Source: Dirofilaria immitis | Taxonomy: Eukaryota > Nematoda > Chromadorea > Rhabditida > Onchocercidae | Direction of reading: 5' to 3' | Assembly: GCA_024305405.1 (NCBI GenBank) | Contig: JAKNDB010000070.1 | Coordinates: forward strand, 752,001-816,000 | Length of the DNA: 64,000 bases | In this document: positions 24,001 through 37,490 of the stretch, one piece after another | Layout: each line of letters begins with the position of its first letter | Position numbering within the stretch: position 1 is the stretch's first letter | Position numbers and translations under genes: made by a program | Notes under the pieces: model-generated | The model's input: only the letters and a program-made list of their open reading frames with translations | What the model was told of the DNA's origin: nothing | Database searches by the model: none

Positions 24001-27000
24001 AAATATGTTTTAAATATCTTAATTTTCTGAAAGTATGATACTTCACATTTTACTTTACCTTACAAATTTTACATTGATCGCATTTACGATGCTAAAATTT
24101 TCATTCACTTCTAAGGATGGCTAATTCGGTAAAAGTATTATTTCAGAAATTATGTTGAATAAAATTTAATTTATCAAATTTTTTTTTCGATATATGTATG
24201 AAAGACAAACCCATTTTCGACAAAGTTTTCTTCATTGACATCCTTTTTGATAATATTCGTGACATTTACTGTATCCATTTCATTTTTACGAATTATGCTG
24301 ATATCATTATATGATTTCTGATATGAAATACTATCTATTTGTTGCTTTTCTAATTGAATTTGTTCCGTTGAATTTGATAACTATAAATAATTAAAATTAA
24401 TTTTTAAAAATACTTAATTTCTTGATGAAAATTGATTGCATTATTAAAAAGAATTATTGCGTATGATATGATAACGTTAGAAATTGTATGATAATACACA
24501 GCTAGAAAATATATAACTATTTGAGACTTCGAACTTGAACATTTCCAATTTAATTTGAAATGAATGATTTCTGCAAAATCAAAAAATAAGCAAACGAATT
24601 ATCTAAAAAAAAAAATTTTACATTGCCTTAATTTTAGGCTAAAACAATCGTTTGCAAAGACATTTCAACTCTTACTTTTATCAAATGTAATCTTATAAAT
24701 TTTGAAAAAAAGATTGAAAAATTATTTACCGGATCGTCATTCCAATACTTTCCATTTGTATCATTTTCTAAAATATGCGGATTTATTAGATTCTTTTAAT
24801 TATATAATATCATTATTTTATGCTGATATCAATATATGAATTACTATAAAATGGAAAAACAAAATAATAATATCAAATATTTTTTTGTACATTGATAACA
24901 ATTAAATCTATAATGTACGATGAAATGCTAAAATAAATTTCATTAATTTAAACTTTTTGTATTTTTCTTTAATTTAATTATAATGTAAGTATAGGATGGC
25001 AATTTTAGTTAAATCTTTTATTTCTTGTTCAAGAATTTTATTGTTTTTTTTTATTAAATTATATTTATGTATTTTTAGTTATCAATAATTAAAAATGGCA
25101 AATTGAGTAGCGCAATCGGCTGATAGTATAAATGATCAAAATGATAATATCAATTTTGTTCAAAAATACCTAGCTCATTCTGGAATCAATTAGTAACTAA
25201 TCGTAGATTGCTTGTATGAATAGTTTACATAAATATCATTTCACGTACGGTTAAATTAGCTATTTAAATCATGTGAAGTATTGAGAAGATTCTAAATAAT
25301 AATCACGTAAATCTGAATTGATTAGAATATTGATTTTCGAAAATTAGTAAATAATATTCTGAAAAACTATCGATTGAAAAATAAACGATTCTGTTAGATT
25401 TATTTTTAAAAATTTAGATTATACTTTTTTTTTATGTTATCAAATCATTTTATCATTTAAACGAATCATTTTATCATTTAAAAGCAATATAAGGGTATAT
25501 ATTATACAATTAATATTTGATTAAAATTTGGAGAATATAAGAATCCGGCAACATTAAAAATAATATTTTGATAAATTCGAAATCTTACAAATTAATTTAA
25601 TTAATTAATTAAGAGTAATAAATCCATTAAATGATAAGAAATTGTGTTCAAAAAAAAAATAACAAATCATATGTATGGATTTTGATTCAACATTTTTTTT
25701 TAAAGCCTTAGCAGTACAAATTTTATTTTTTCCTCAATGAATAATTTTAAAGTAAAAATTTGGTATCAATTTTAAGCTATGAAAAAAAATTTTCATTCCT
25801 TGAATTAATGAATTTTCTCTCTTTCTAATGTTTGTTAAAAAAAAAAAGTTAATTGCAAATGCTTTGATTTGATTGAAATGAAATTTAATTTCTCAAAAAT
25901 AAAAATATTCTCAAATTTTGCTAATTTGGCTTTTTGAGAAAAATTTTTTCACATTTTTTTGTTTCACATTTTTGTTGCAAACGAAAATTAATTATTTTAT
26001 TGCATTTGAATTTTCAAATAAAAATGATAAAAGTTAATAGAAAAATTTATTTTCATTTAAATAAATGGATTATAGAGGAGAAAAGAAATTTTGAAGTAAT
26101 AGTTAAAAATGACTAACCATTATGTTTGTAATAATGACAATCATCAGAATATGGCCTTTCAATAATTGATGTTTTCTGAAAAAAATTTTTCCAACTGAAC
26201 CAATTAAGCTTTGGTTAAAATTGCCCTCAAATATTCCATTAAATATCAGCTAAATAAATAGAAATTTGTAAATTAAAAAAAAATAAAAAAAAGTATTTTT
26301 TCAATTTCATTTCTACTATCATAATATGATGCAATAATATAATGCTACAATAAATAAAGCTAAAATTCGTTATTTTTTCTTATAACAATAGAAATATGCT
26401 TTAAATTAAAATCAAAAAAAAAAACAAAAATAAATTTTTTTTTTTTTACAAAAATATAATCAAAAATGATTTCTGTTTTGAATGAAAAATTTTGGTATAC
26501 AAAAATATACTGTAAATGCTAATTTTAATTAATTAAAAATAATTTTTACCGTATCATTTGTAGTTGGCATATTCTCATTTTGCATTTCTATCAACATTTC
26601 CGTGGAATATTTTTTCCCATGAATTTCATTATTATCATCGTTTGATTCATTTTCCAAAGTTGAAATTGAGGACGATGAATGATTCTCTATCGAATTATTT
26701 GATGGCAATTTTGTTCTATAATTTAACATTTATGATTAATTTCAAATTTCAATTTTTAAATTCAAACTTCTAGTTATTATCATTTCAATTGTAAAATGAA
26801 GATAGTAATAACCTGGAAAAAACACTACTAGATCCACTACTACCACTCATAATCCATTCATAATCTAAGTTATCTGTTTTCAACGATTTCCATCCTTCTC
26901 GATTCATCGAAATATCAACACCAAGTGGAATTGCATATTCAATTAATCCATCGGAGCGTATCTTTGGCAATATTTTACGCGATATTCGTTCCTTTATAAA

Positions 27001-30000
27001 AATTTAAATAATTAGTAAGAATTGCTTCATTTATATTTAATAAAATTTCAACCATTTCATTTATCTATAAATTAATATAATCTTTTAATTACTATTAATT
27101 AACTCAAAGTTTTAGATACTTTCAATTTATTTACTTCATTTATTTAACTACTTTAATAGATAAATTAATCAGCACTGATACAACAATATTTCGATTAACT
27201 AAATTATAACATCATAAAATTGATAAACCAATTGATGATAGCATTTTAAATACTAAAATTGATAAACGATCAACATATATATTATTATTTCTTCAAAGAA
27301 ATAAACATTTGATAAAATTAAAAATTCAATCTCAAAAAAAAAAGAAAAATTTATAAAGCAATATGAAAAAGAATATTTCTAAGGATAACTTATAGTTTAA
27401 ATATAAATACTTTAAGTAAGAAATTGAAATCAAAAATTTTCATTTAATAATTTATTATCAGCAAAAACTTTTGATATAAAATATCATATCGCATAGAATA
27501 ATTTAATGAATATCGGGAAAAAAAAATCATTGATTTGTTTTGGGGTAAAATTCTTTTGAAATATTTCAAAAATGAAAGAGAACCTTTACAGCTGTTAAAA
27601 GTCCATAGGCATGTTGTTTTTGCTCTAAATTTGATACTAATTTTAGCAAACGCTTAATTGAACCATTCGATAAATGAGCAAAAACAGCAAATAATTCAAA
27701 TGCGGCCAATCTAAAAAAAAAAAAAAAAAAACAAAACAAAACAAAAAGTTTCTAAATAATTAATATGAAATAGCTAGAAATTATCATTATTGATGATAAA
27801 AATAAAAACAAAAAAAAAAATTCATTTAATCAAAATACATCGAAGTTGTTTGAGTATTGGTAAAATAATTCAATGATTTCAAATTGTTAATTTTTTTGCT
27901 TTTTTTTCGAGAAATTTATCAATTTTTCTTTTTTTTGAAGAAATTTTTTTCAAAATTTTCATAATTTTAACCTTTTCAGGGCACCATTTTGTGCTAAAAA
28001 AAAAAACGAAAAAAATTTTAATTAATTAAGCAATGGATTCAAAAAAAAAAAAAAAAAAATTAGCCAAAGAATTGAGAATTTAAAATTTATACCTAACACG
28101 TCTTTTTTGATCAGCAAGTAATGGTACAGCAATATCGGCAATTACTTTTAAATTAATTGAATGTGAATTGAATGTGAGCAATGCGGCTGTCATAATATTT
28201 AAAATCTGATATAACAAATTTATGAGATGATAAATAAATAAATGATTAACATTGGCTTATTAGCTGACTGATAACGTTATTACACATAATTTTTTTTATA
28301 CGATTGTTTACATTTCTATGATAACGTTAAGCAAAAAAAAAAAAAAAAACAAAACAAAATAAACATTCAATTTATAAAATAAAGCAAAAATGAAATTAAC
28401 AACTTGCTTAAATTTATATGCATCTTAATTTAATTTAAAAAGTTTTTATTTTAAATTAAAACTATTATTGTAAAAGTTTAATTAATTTTTGAAATTTCCA
28501 AAAATTAAAAAAGAAAAAATGCAAGTAAATAGTTCGAATTCATTGCAAAAAACTTTATAAATGTACAAATGGAAATATTGAAGACCTCTTCTCGAATTCG
28601 TGAACTTCGATGTTCTAAATAAACGCATAAATATGAGATGACACTTTTAGGTGAACAATTTCGCATAGTTATCATACAAATTGCCATAATTTGTTGTTTT
28701 ATCATAGATTTTTGATTGCCAAAATGTTTTGAAATTAGGCCAACTATTTGCTGAAATAAATGTGAAAAAGTATGAAATGTTAAATATAAAGAATATTTTA
28801 TGAAGTAATTTTAATTGCAATAACAAATAAACTTCTTTATCAACAATAATAAATAATCACTGGCTTATAATCTCAAGTTCAATCCTGTGCTGTTTTTTTT
28901 TTCTCATTTTTATTCGTCTTTATTAGTAAACAAAATTCTAAGTTCAGAGAAAATTCCTAATAAAAGTATTACAGATTATTTTTGAAAATTTAAAAAAAAT
29001 TTATAAACTATTACTAGCTATCATTTAAGATTATGAAAGTTGGAATTATGATACATGTAATTCGATGTGTTTGATAACATACTGATAGCAATAATTTGTC
29101 ATAAATAATGATTTTATGAAGCGAAGTTTCAAGAGTGATACCTGTGTATATGGAGCTAAAAGAGGTCCAACTTTTTCCAGCGTTAAACGTAAAACATCCA
29201 AACAAAGTGCGATAACTTTAAAATTCAAATCATCTAAGACGTTGCCTAAAGTTAGAAAATAAGAATGTAAATGGGTTGCAAATTTACGCGTATCTTCAGG
29301 TGTTATTCCATTCATAATTTCTAGCACCTGAAACAGATTAAGAATTTGCGTTACTTTTTACCGTATCTCATATCTATACGGTGTTTTTTCTTTTTTCTGT
29401 ATTGGAATTTTTGAATTCTTAAAAGGATATTCAATATTTAGTGTTCTAAAATGAAAATATTGATTGACTTCTAAGATTTATAGCTGAAAGGTTTGCTTAA
29501 TAGATAAAATATTTTGTTGACTTCTTCAAGAGCAGCAATTCTCGATGTTGAATTTGTTTCATTACTGAGCATGGTACTAGTTAGCATTGGAATAATGCCG
29601 AATCGATATCGTAATTCCACATCAATAGACGGTGGAATTTTTCCTTATTCTTAAGACTTTCTAAAATTATATTCGAAATTTTTGAGTATTAAAATTTAAA
29701 ATTTAAAATTCTCGTAATTCATTGCAAATTTCAAATTTTTTTTCCAATAACTTCTAGAAATCAAAACTTTGATGCTTAATCAATGTTGATATTTTGAAAG
29801 AAAAGTAAAATTTAAGTTTAAAAAGCTCAATAGTTGATTATTTTTAATAAAATTCTACTATTCGGACAATGTAAAATATACCCTTTGTAGTTTCGCTTAT
29901 TTCAAAAATCATTTGTTCATATTTCTTGAAAATTTCATATCGTTCAGGTGTTAATTCTGATAGAATCTTTTGAAATTTTTCTATGCCTAAGTATACTGAA

Positions 30001-33000
30001 AGAAAAAAAATTAATAAGTTTGCAATAGTATTAGCACCATCTAGTGATTATTCAATAAATGCATGAAATCATAAGAAAATTAATTAGATAATTTTTGCTA
30101 CTATCATTAAGTAAATGCTTAATTAATAAATTATCGATTATTATTCCAATGCAACAGATCATAATTTATATTGATTGAATTATTGATTAAATTATTGATT
30201 TATACATTTAGTAAATCATTGAATGTTTGAATTTTTTCCTAATTTTTATCATTTTTGCTAACAAATGTTAGATATATTATCTATTGATTTTGGGATCATA
30301 ATGAAAGGTTAATTCAAAGTATTCGTAGTAGAATATTGTAAAATAATTCAAACATTAAAGGATAATTTGAAATTTGGTTCATATAAAATTTTCATGCGAA
30401 TTCTTTTTATTTTAAAATAATTCGATAAATCAATACATATATCGATTATTTATTCAATTAATTATTCTTAAACAAACCATTGAAATGAGCAAGTAGTCGA
30501 ACAATTTTTTCATTTCTTTCCGATGAAATTTTTGTATTATTATTTCGATTAAACTATTGATTAAAATTTTCCAATTTTGATTGACACATTCCATTATCAT
30601 GAGATTTGGAATTTCCTTCAATGCTTCATCTTTTATTTGCATGTCGTTTTTATCATCTAATAGAAAGCTTGCAATTATCTTCTGAAAATTAGAACAAAAA
30701 GTTTATTTATCAAATTTTGATATTTTTTAATATATTCGTCTTTTTTTTTTCTGTTATCATCATGATAACTATTTCAATTTAATAAACGTTGAAAAATTTT
30801 TCATAATGAAATTCAAAAAAAAAAAAAATATGATATATTCATTTTTTTTTTTAAGAAATAGTTAGAGGGAATTTTAGATTATTAAAAATAAATTTCTTCA
30901 TTTCGTGATGAATTTTCCAAAGTAATCATAAATATTTGATTTTTCGCTAATACATAAGAATCTATGAATTCAAGAAAACTTCTCATTTCTTGCCCATTTC
31001 TTTAATTTTGAAATATATTCATTTTGAAGTCTATTAACAAAGTCTTGTGAATAAGAATAATTTCGATGCAAAAAAAATCTACCTGAACGATGTTTAATGC
31101 ATCCGGTTGCAATTTTAGATAAGCTATAAGCATTTGATTTGTTATACGACGTATCGTAATCTTTGGACTACCCAATTTGGTTACAATACATGGCAATAAA
31201 TAGGTTATACACCATTCCATATACTTAAATGACACAATTTTGAAATTTTATTTTACACTTCAACAAAGTGATAATTATCTGTCTTCTTATCATTATCAGT
31301 TTACTCGTTATATTCGTCATTATCTTCTAATCATATCATAAATTTATTAATTGTTTACTTTATATAGTTTTACATAACATAAGGCTTAGATTAGATTATG
31401 AAAAATCATTGATATAAATTTCATGATATTTTTTTGATTTAAAATTGGTATATATGAACGAATAGGAAATTAATAAGATTCTCTAATTTTATTAAGAATT
31501 TTTTTGGCTCGTAATTTATTTATCGATAAATTAAAAATAGAATTCATAACGATAGCATTAAACTTTTATTACTAATTTAATTCGGGCATTGTTAAATTTG
31601 ATTTAATTGCTAAAAACAAATACGAATGTATTTGTTAATTTTAGTACAAAATGATATCATATCAAAGATTTCATTCTTTTTTTTTATTATTTATGATTAT
31701 TCTAAATAATTGAGGTGATAGAAATGCAAAGTTTTTTTCAACTATTATCATTTTTTTTTGTTTTAAATACAAATTCTAATATCAATCATTTCAATCTTTC
31801 AATATTTATCATATCAATGATACGGGATCATCATTTATATTTATGTATAAATTGTGTATCATATTACCATATTTTATTTTGCTTATTTAAAAAAAAACCG
31901 CAATTCATCTATTTCATTTTTAATTTCAAACTTTCATTTCGCTAATACTTTTGAAATATAATTGAACAATTTAATTAATAACTTTTTAAAATAATAGAAT
32001 TTCACTTAAATGTTTGATTAAAATTATTTCCTCAAACTCCTAATTTTTTTCTTTTTTGAAATTTATTATTCAACGAATAATTGCTCTCTTTTATTTATTT
32101 TTTTTTGTTTATCAATTTCTCATTTTGTTTATGAAATTGGTGCGAAATTTTATAGAAAAATAATAAAAGAAAAAGAAAAGTTGCAAAGGAAAAAAAGTTT
32201 TAACAACGAACTTAATTTTTTTATTAGAAAGTACATATGAGCTAAGAAGGAAGTTATTGGATAAAAAGATGTAAGATTCATGAAATAGTTGAATCGGATA
32301 TTAGGATTCATGGGATAGTTGAATCGGATATTATAATTCATGGAATAATTGAATCGGATATTATGATTCATGGAATGGTTGAATTGGATATTTAGAAATG
32401 CAAATTTGAAAATTGAAAAACTGAGTTTTTTCAAGAATCAAGATCATAAGTAAGGCTTTATAATCGAAGACTTACTTCATTTTATACATGTTAATGATTG
32501 CATGAGATTTTCAAATTGATAAATTTATCATTGTTTGAAAAAAGTATTATCACTTACATTTCCAAATGTGGGTAATGCATCGTGTAAAAATTTTATACAT
32601 TGATGTTGTACCTCCCAACGATCATCCATTAGAAGTCGCTCGAATTGTTTGAATAAATCGCCTTTTTGATAAATTTCGTAAACCATTGCGGATCATGTTT
32701 CACGCATACTGTTAGACGACTTAATGTCTAAGAAAAAAAGAGAAAAAATCATTTCTTAAATCAATTCTCGATTTCGATTTCTATATTTTATTACAATTCA
32801 AGATTCTGTTCTCATAAGGAATAATTTATGAAATTTTGACAAGACTTATTTTTTTATTTATTAAAAATTTTGAATATAATATTAAAACTTTTTAATTTTA
32901 ACACCTTCTTATATCCTTCAGTTAATTCTTTTTTTTTGATTTTCAAGGTATAGCAAGAGTAAATGAAATCAATATCATATTTTGAAAATATTTTTAGAAA

Positions 33001-33245
33001 AAAATTTCTGATTACGATTTTTTAGATTTTTTTGAAAATAAATTAGACTCAAAACATTCGAATATTATTCTGAATAATTTTGTAGATACTTGAAAAATTT
33101 TCAGGATTTTATAAATTATTTTGTAAAAATAAATACTTACTTGTAAGCGAACATCAAAATCGTTACTTCGTAAAAATTCGATGATATCTTCATCAGGTGG
33201 TAATAATGGTAATATATTACGATCTGTTACTATTGGTGCTAACAT
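17950..33245 (-). CDS. che-12: TOG-array protein CHE-12 / crescerin (TOGARAM1 orthologue)
   Basis: The protein binds tubulin through TOG domains and promotes axonemal microtubule growth in cilia; human TOGARAM1 is its counterpart. I traced 27 exons: 33245-33141, 32727-32558, 31223-31083, 30681-30478, 29995-29882, 29660-29522, 29327-29142, 28750-28554, 28205-28093, 27710-27584, 26991-26813, 26715-26550, 26175-26118, 24767-24730, 24380-24211, about 23633-23567, 23168-23056, 22685-22477, 22222-22018, 21482-21345, 20794-20605, 20108-20016, 19843-19683, 19421-19242, 18922-18786, 18532-18446, 18188-17950. About 1,310 codons. N-terminal HEAT/TOG units include LEHRSSRIREEVFNISICTF, then LPKIRSDGLIEYAIP, a Ser/Asn-rich linker, and two C-terminal TOG units (FIRDDATNALEK; INFKVSVEAMETLITILPKL). 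Single missing bases are needed in exons 2, 4, 6 and 20, and probably at the ends of exons 8 and 19. The exon 15/16 join is unresolved. The start follows TTTGCAG by 24 bases. Confidence 0.92.
32274..32393. repeat. 30-bp minisatellite, 4 copies, in a che-12 intron
   Basis: Unit close to GATTCATGGAATAGTTGAATC plus a GGATATTA tail, about 30 bp, repeated four times with a few substitutions each. It lies in intron 2 of che-12. Because 30 is a multiple of three it keeps a chance frame open on the minus strand. Confidence 0.9.
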
Positions 33246-33269
33246 TATGAGATTATCGTAATATAAATT

Positions 33270-33278
33270 CTGCAAAAT
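33270..33278 (-). promoter_or_regulatory. probable SL trans-splice acceptor of che-12
   Basis: The minus strand reads TTTTGCAG immediately before 33269. The first in-frame ATG of che-12 is 24 bases further on. No earlier coding exon is required by the family's N-terminus. The site could also be an ordinary acceptor joined to a distant 5' exon. Confidence 0.5.
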
Positions 33279-34597
33279 TTTTTAGTATTTATGCGATAAA
33301 AGTTGAATTTATCTGGAAATTTATCAGATTTTTCGAAAATCAGATATGATAACAAATGATTGATATTGAAATAATGATTATATCAATTTCTTATGAAACG
33401 TAATATCTTTAATCTATATATTCAAAAACTATTTGATGTCTTTACATTTTGATTGATCCTAACGATTTATGAAGTTTTGTGGAATGTGACTTTTTAGATT
33501 TGAAAATTTAGCATTTTGAAAATAGAACCTAATTTAATCCATTAAATGAATTAGATTACATCGAAAATATATATATTCGTAGAAAAATAATAAAACTTAA
33601 ATTAATTCATTTAATAATTGAAATTAATGAAATTAGGAAAATAAATTTCAAATAATAATTATTGAGCTTAAATAAAAGTATTAAATTAAAATTAACAACA
33701 ATATTCTTACTTAAGAAACAAATAATTAATAAATATATTTAATAAAAAAGAAAAAACGCAGTAAGTATATTTCAATAATAATTATTTAAAGCTTCTAAGA
33801 TTTGTTATTTTCATTTGTTGATTATATCGTGACCTTTGTTAATCGTATTTTTCAAGTAGGCAAAAGAAAAAAACTTGGAAGTGAACATTTTTGAAATAAT
33901 TATCGATCATAATTAATATAATAAAAATCATTGATTTTTTTTTTTAAAATAAAATTTATCAAATACAGATGTATTTAATCGGAATATATAATTGTTTACA
34001 TTTAATTAACAAATATCAGATAACATTAACATATGCAAATATTGCATGATAACAACGATAAATATGTATTAAAAATGCAAATGATTGTATCATTGCATTA
34101 ATAAACAATTTGTTAGCGATTTAATTTTTAATAGATTATTATTTCTATTACAATTTATTACATTTAAATCTATTTTTGGTCTTATATATTTTAATGCATG
34201 GATGTATTTATGATTAAAAATTGGAAAATGAAAAACGAATAAAAGAGAAATTATTTGAGATAAATTACGATGATAAACCAAGTATACACATTCTTAAATG
34301 TGATAAATAAAATTATCGAGAAAAGCCAAATTGCATTTATCATTTGTCAAATTGATTAAATCGAAATATGAAATGATTGATCTAATAAATATTGAAATAT
34401 AAATTATCGGATTGTCTGATGAAATGAATGATTGATACATTTTTATCCTTATTAAATATCAAATTAAAATATGCATAAAAATTAGAAAGCCTAAGATGGA
34501 TTACTTTTTATTCGACTAAAATTTAAAAACGAATGTAAAATGATGAAGGTATGATGATGGAAAAAAAGTATTGAAATGGGTACAGCCTGAAATTCTC

Positions 34598-34611
34598 GTC
34601 ACCACGGTAAC
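34598..34611. promoter_or_regulatory. candidate RFX X-box (DAF-19 site) upstream of che-12
   Basis: GTCACCACGGTAAC is an imperfect palindrome that fits the relaxed nematode X-box RYYNYY-NN-RRNRAC at every fixed position. It differs from the stricter GTHNCYATRRNAAC only by C for T in the core. X-boxes drive ciliary genes through the RFX factor DAF-19. The site sits in a short, locally GC-richer island about 1.35 kb upstream of the first che-12 codon and about 1.33 kb from its acceptor. In C. elegans such sites are usually nearer the start, so an outron or 5' exon would have to fill the gap. No other feature explains the site. Confidence 0.55.
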
Positions 34612-35766
34612 CAAACAATCAATGGTTTGTCGTTTGAATCAAATATCCAATAGCATTTTTACTGTTTTAAAAGCAACATGCTATTATTATTATTATTATA
34701 AATATAAAAATATGTACCTGTTTGTGATAGATACTTAAAATACGACAAAATATTATATATTTCAATTATTGTAAAAGTTTTTTTTTCGTCTTAAACTTTA
34801 ATTTGAAAATTTAAAACTTTTTTTTAAATTAAAATTTACAAAATTTTTCATTACTATTTTAGATGAAATTATACACAAAATAATAATACAATCATTGATC
34901 ATTAAATATTTTATCCAATATTTCGATATAATCATTCACGTATATACATACGTAAAAAAAATGCAATTATTTAAAACTACAATGTAAAAGTATCAATACA
35001 AAATAATTCAATCAGTTTAGAGAATCAGTATTAACAAATGATTGCATTTGTTAACATAGTTGATATGCTGGATAATCATTATTAATCGTTATAATCCATG
35101 TAAATTATTTTGCATATATTTAAATTAATAGTTAAATAATAGATTTAACAATGATTGCAAAATATTTTTATCAACATCGCTTATCATTTGCATTTTCATA
35201 AATTTTGAAATGATCAATATGATGTAATGTAATTTTTAGGATTATGAAATTATAAATTAACCTAATTTTATTTTAGTCGAAAAAATTATTTTCAAATAAT
35301 CATATATCAGTTTATAACAATGATTGTAGATCCTTTCATTTTTTTTTTTAGTAATAATTTTCAAATATTTTAGCAAATAATGAAAATTATTAATTGAAAT
35401 TGTTTTTACGAATAATCTTTCCTCTCATGCAAAATCACATCAAATTTGATAGTTTGATGGCAGCTCTCAATTGATGAAATATTTGTTTAAACTATTTACA
35501 TTTCAATTTTTTTTTTTGCTAATTTATTCAGTATGAACGTGTTTGATTTCACAATAATATCATTAACAATGATAATTGTTATCATATATATACTGGAATA
35601 TAGTTTTAAAATAATCTTTTCGATCGTTTCGATACCATTATTATTTTGATTATTGTGATGATTGATTATTTTAGGAATAATCCGAGGACGAATATTTGAA
35701 AATGGTATCATATTATTATTTCATCAAAAGAAAGTATATTAATTTTATCAAACAAATTTCATATCA

Positions 35767-35812
35767 TTCTTCTTCGTCTTCTTCTTCTTCTTCTTCTTCT
35801 TCATCATCCATC
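35767..35812. repeat. (TTC)n microsatellite
   Basis: About 15 TTC/CTT trinucleotides with two interruptions, giving a pyrimidine-only strand about 45 bp long. Confidence 0.95.
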
Positions 35813-36416
35813 ATATCCTTTCCTATCTCATACAAAATGACCTAAATTTGAATTTTAATGATGAGAATATTAATATCAATGATAATAATATTTGATGTCA
35901 TTTTCTAAAGTTCCTTTTATTGAGATGCAATTATCATATCAATCATTTTAAATTATTTGTCTTTTCAGTATTAAAAATTAATTTTTCAAAATAATTTCAA
36001 ATTATTGACATATTATTCAGGTCATAGTTTACGCTAAAATTCTATTATTAGAAATTATATTGACCTTTTATCAAATAAATTAAAAGCAGAATGATACGAA
36101 AAGTTTCCCAACTTCTCATAATATTTATTTATCAGATCGGTCACATAATATCACATTAATCTTTATATAACAGTTATAATCATGAAAATAAACTATCACC
36201 TGATTAATTCAATTATTGATTGATTGATTTATTTATTTTTTTAAATAAATAAAAATTATATTTATTATAAGTTCATTTCAAATTTTACTATCAAAAAAAT
36301 TTTTTTTAATGCAAATTTTGTGCTATATTTTATTGGAAATTTTCCAAATAATTTTTGCATATCGAAAAATTTTAACAATTTTAACATCACAAACATTGTA
36401 ATATAAACAATGATTC

Positions 36417-36491
36417 TTCACGTCATGATGATGACATAAACATTTGATCTTTCACGTCATTGTAAATATGAACATTGATCATTCACGTCAT
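36417..36491. promoter_or_regulatory. three exact TTCACGTCAT elements
   Basis: The decamer TTCACGTCAT occurs at 36417-36426, 36451-36460 and 36482-36491, spaced 34 and 31 bp. Its core ACGTCA is a bZIP/CREB-type half-site. Flanking sequence (AACATTGAT / CATTTGATC) is loosely repeated too, so this may be a degenerate tandem repeat rather than a selected array. It is about 3.2 kb upstream of the che-12 start. Confidence 0.4.
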
Positions 36492-36702
36492 TTTGGTAAT
36501 ATTATCTAATCAATCGTTTAATCATTCATTTCATTTCGTTGCTGTTATCATCTAATTAAACAAAAACACATTTTTTTTTCTTAAATTTTTTCGATCAATA
36601 ATTTTCAAGCTGAAAAGTTATAATTATGCAAGTATTTGCATAATTAGCAAAAAGGATATTTTAAAATTGTACAATAATTTTTGACTAAAAATATACTTCA
36701 AC

Positions 36703-36780
36703 ACGTACGTATAAGTTACGTCTTCAAAACTGCGTAATATTTTTGATGAAAGAGATGCGTTATTACGTACGTAAGTTACG
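36703..36780. repeat. paired ACGTACGT...AGTTACGTC elements
   Basis: ACGTACGT at 36703-36710 and again at 36765-36772, each followed within a few bases by AGTTACGTC. The octamer is a perfect palindrome and rich in CpG for this AT-rich context. Confidence 0.6.
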
Positions 36781-36880
36781 TCTAAATTATTTCATCATTT
36801 TTCTCCTTAAAATAATTATTAGAAAATTAAAATATTATAGCAAGCAATTTTGTTGAATATTTTTAGATGTTAAGTGTAAA

Positions 36881-37022
36881 GCTATTAATGATATAAACTT
36901 ATCATCGCATGCAATGTTGCTAGTGATTTAAATTTGTCATTGCATGTAATGTTATTAATGATATAAACTTATCGTCGTATATAATATTATTAATGCTTTG
37001 AACTTATCATCGTATGTAAGTG
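36881..37022. repeat. about 36-bp degenerate tandem repeat, 4 copies
   Basis: The unit has the form ATTAATGATATAAACTTATC followed by ATCGTATGTAATGTT. The copies carry several substitutions each, so this is an old array. Confidence 0.75.
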
Positions 37023-37319
37023 CTATAAATGATTAAAATTATATTATCCGATAATTATCTGATAACGACACAATACATACTGATTCGAGTTTATTATCGT
37101 ATTATTCCAGGATTAATAATTAATCATTTCATTATTTCATCGTATTTTTATATCACAATGAAATATATCATTAATAATTTAATTGTTTACATACTGATAT
37201 TTTGATAACAATAATGATGATTGGCCGAGACTTATCAATCAAATTGTTTAAAAGCATTTAATAGTTTTTATATGCATCATGATTGGCTTTTATTGGTTCT
37301 ACTCTATATATACATTTGT

Positions 37320-37490
37320 CAAAACATAAACACACATACACACACACATACACACAACATACACACATATACAAATACACATATATACATACACACATAT
37401 ATATACATACACACATACATATTTACAGAGATGTGCATATATACATACATACATGCATACATACATGAACATACATACATACATGCATAT
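37320..37490. repeat. compound (CA)n/(ATAC)n microsatellite
   Basis: ACACAC runs alternate with ATATAC and ACATACATACAT segments over about 170 bp. It is a Z-DNA-prone purine/pyrimidine alternation. Open frames across it on both strands are repeats, not genes. Confidence 0.95.

Noticed and set aside
32150..32434. Minus-strand frame with a repeated FNYSMN-like decapeptide
   Set aside because: It is a 30-bp intronic minisatellite whose length happens to keep a frame open.
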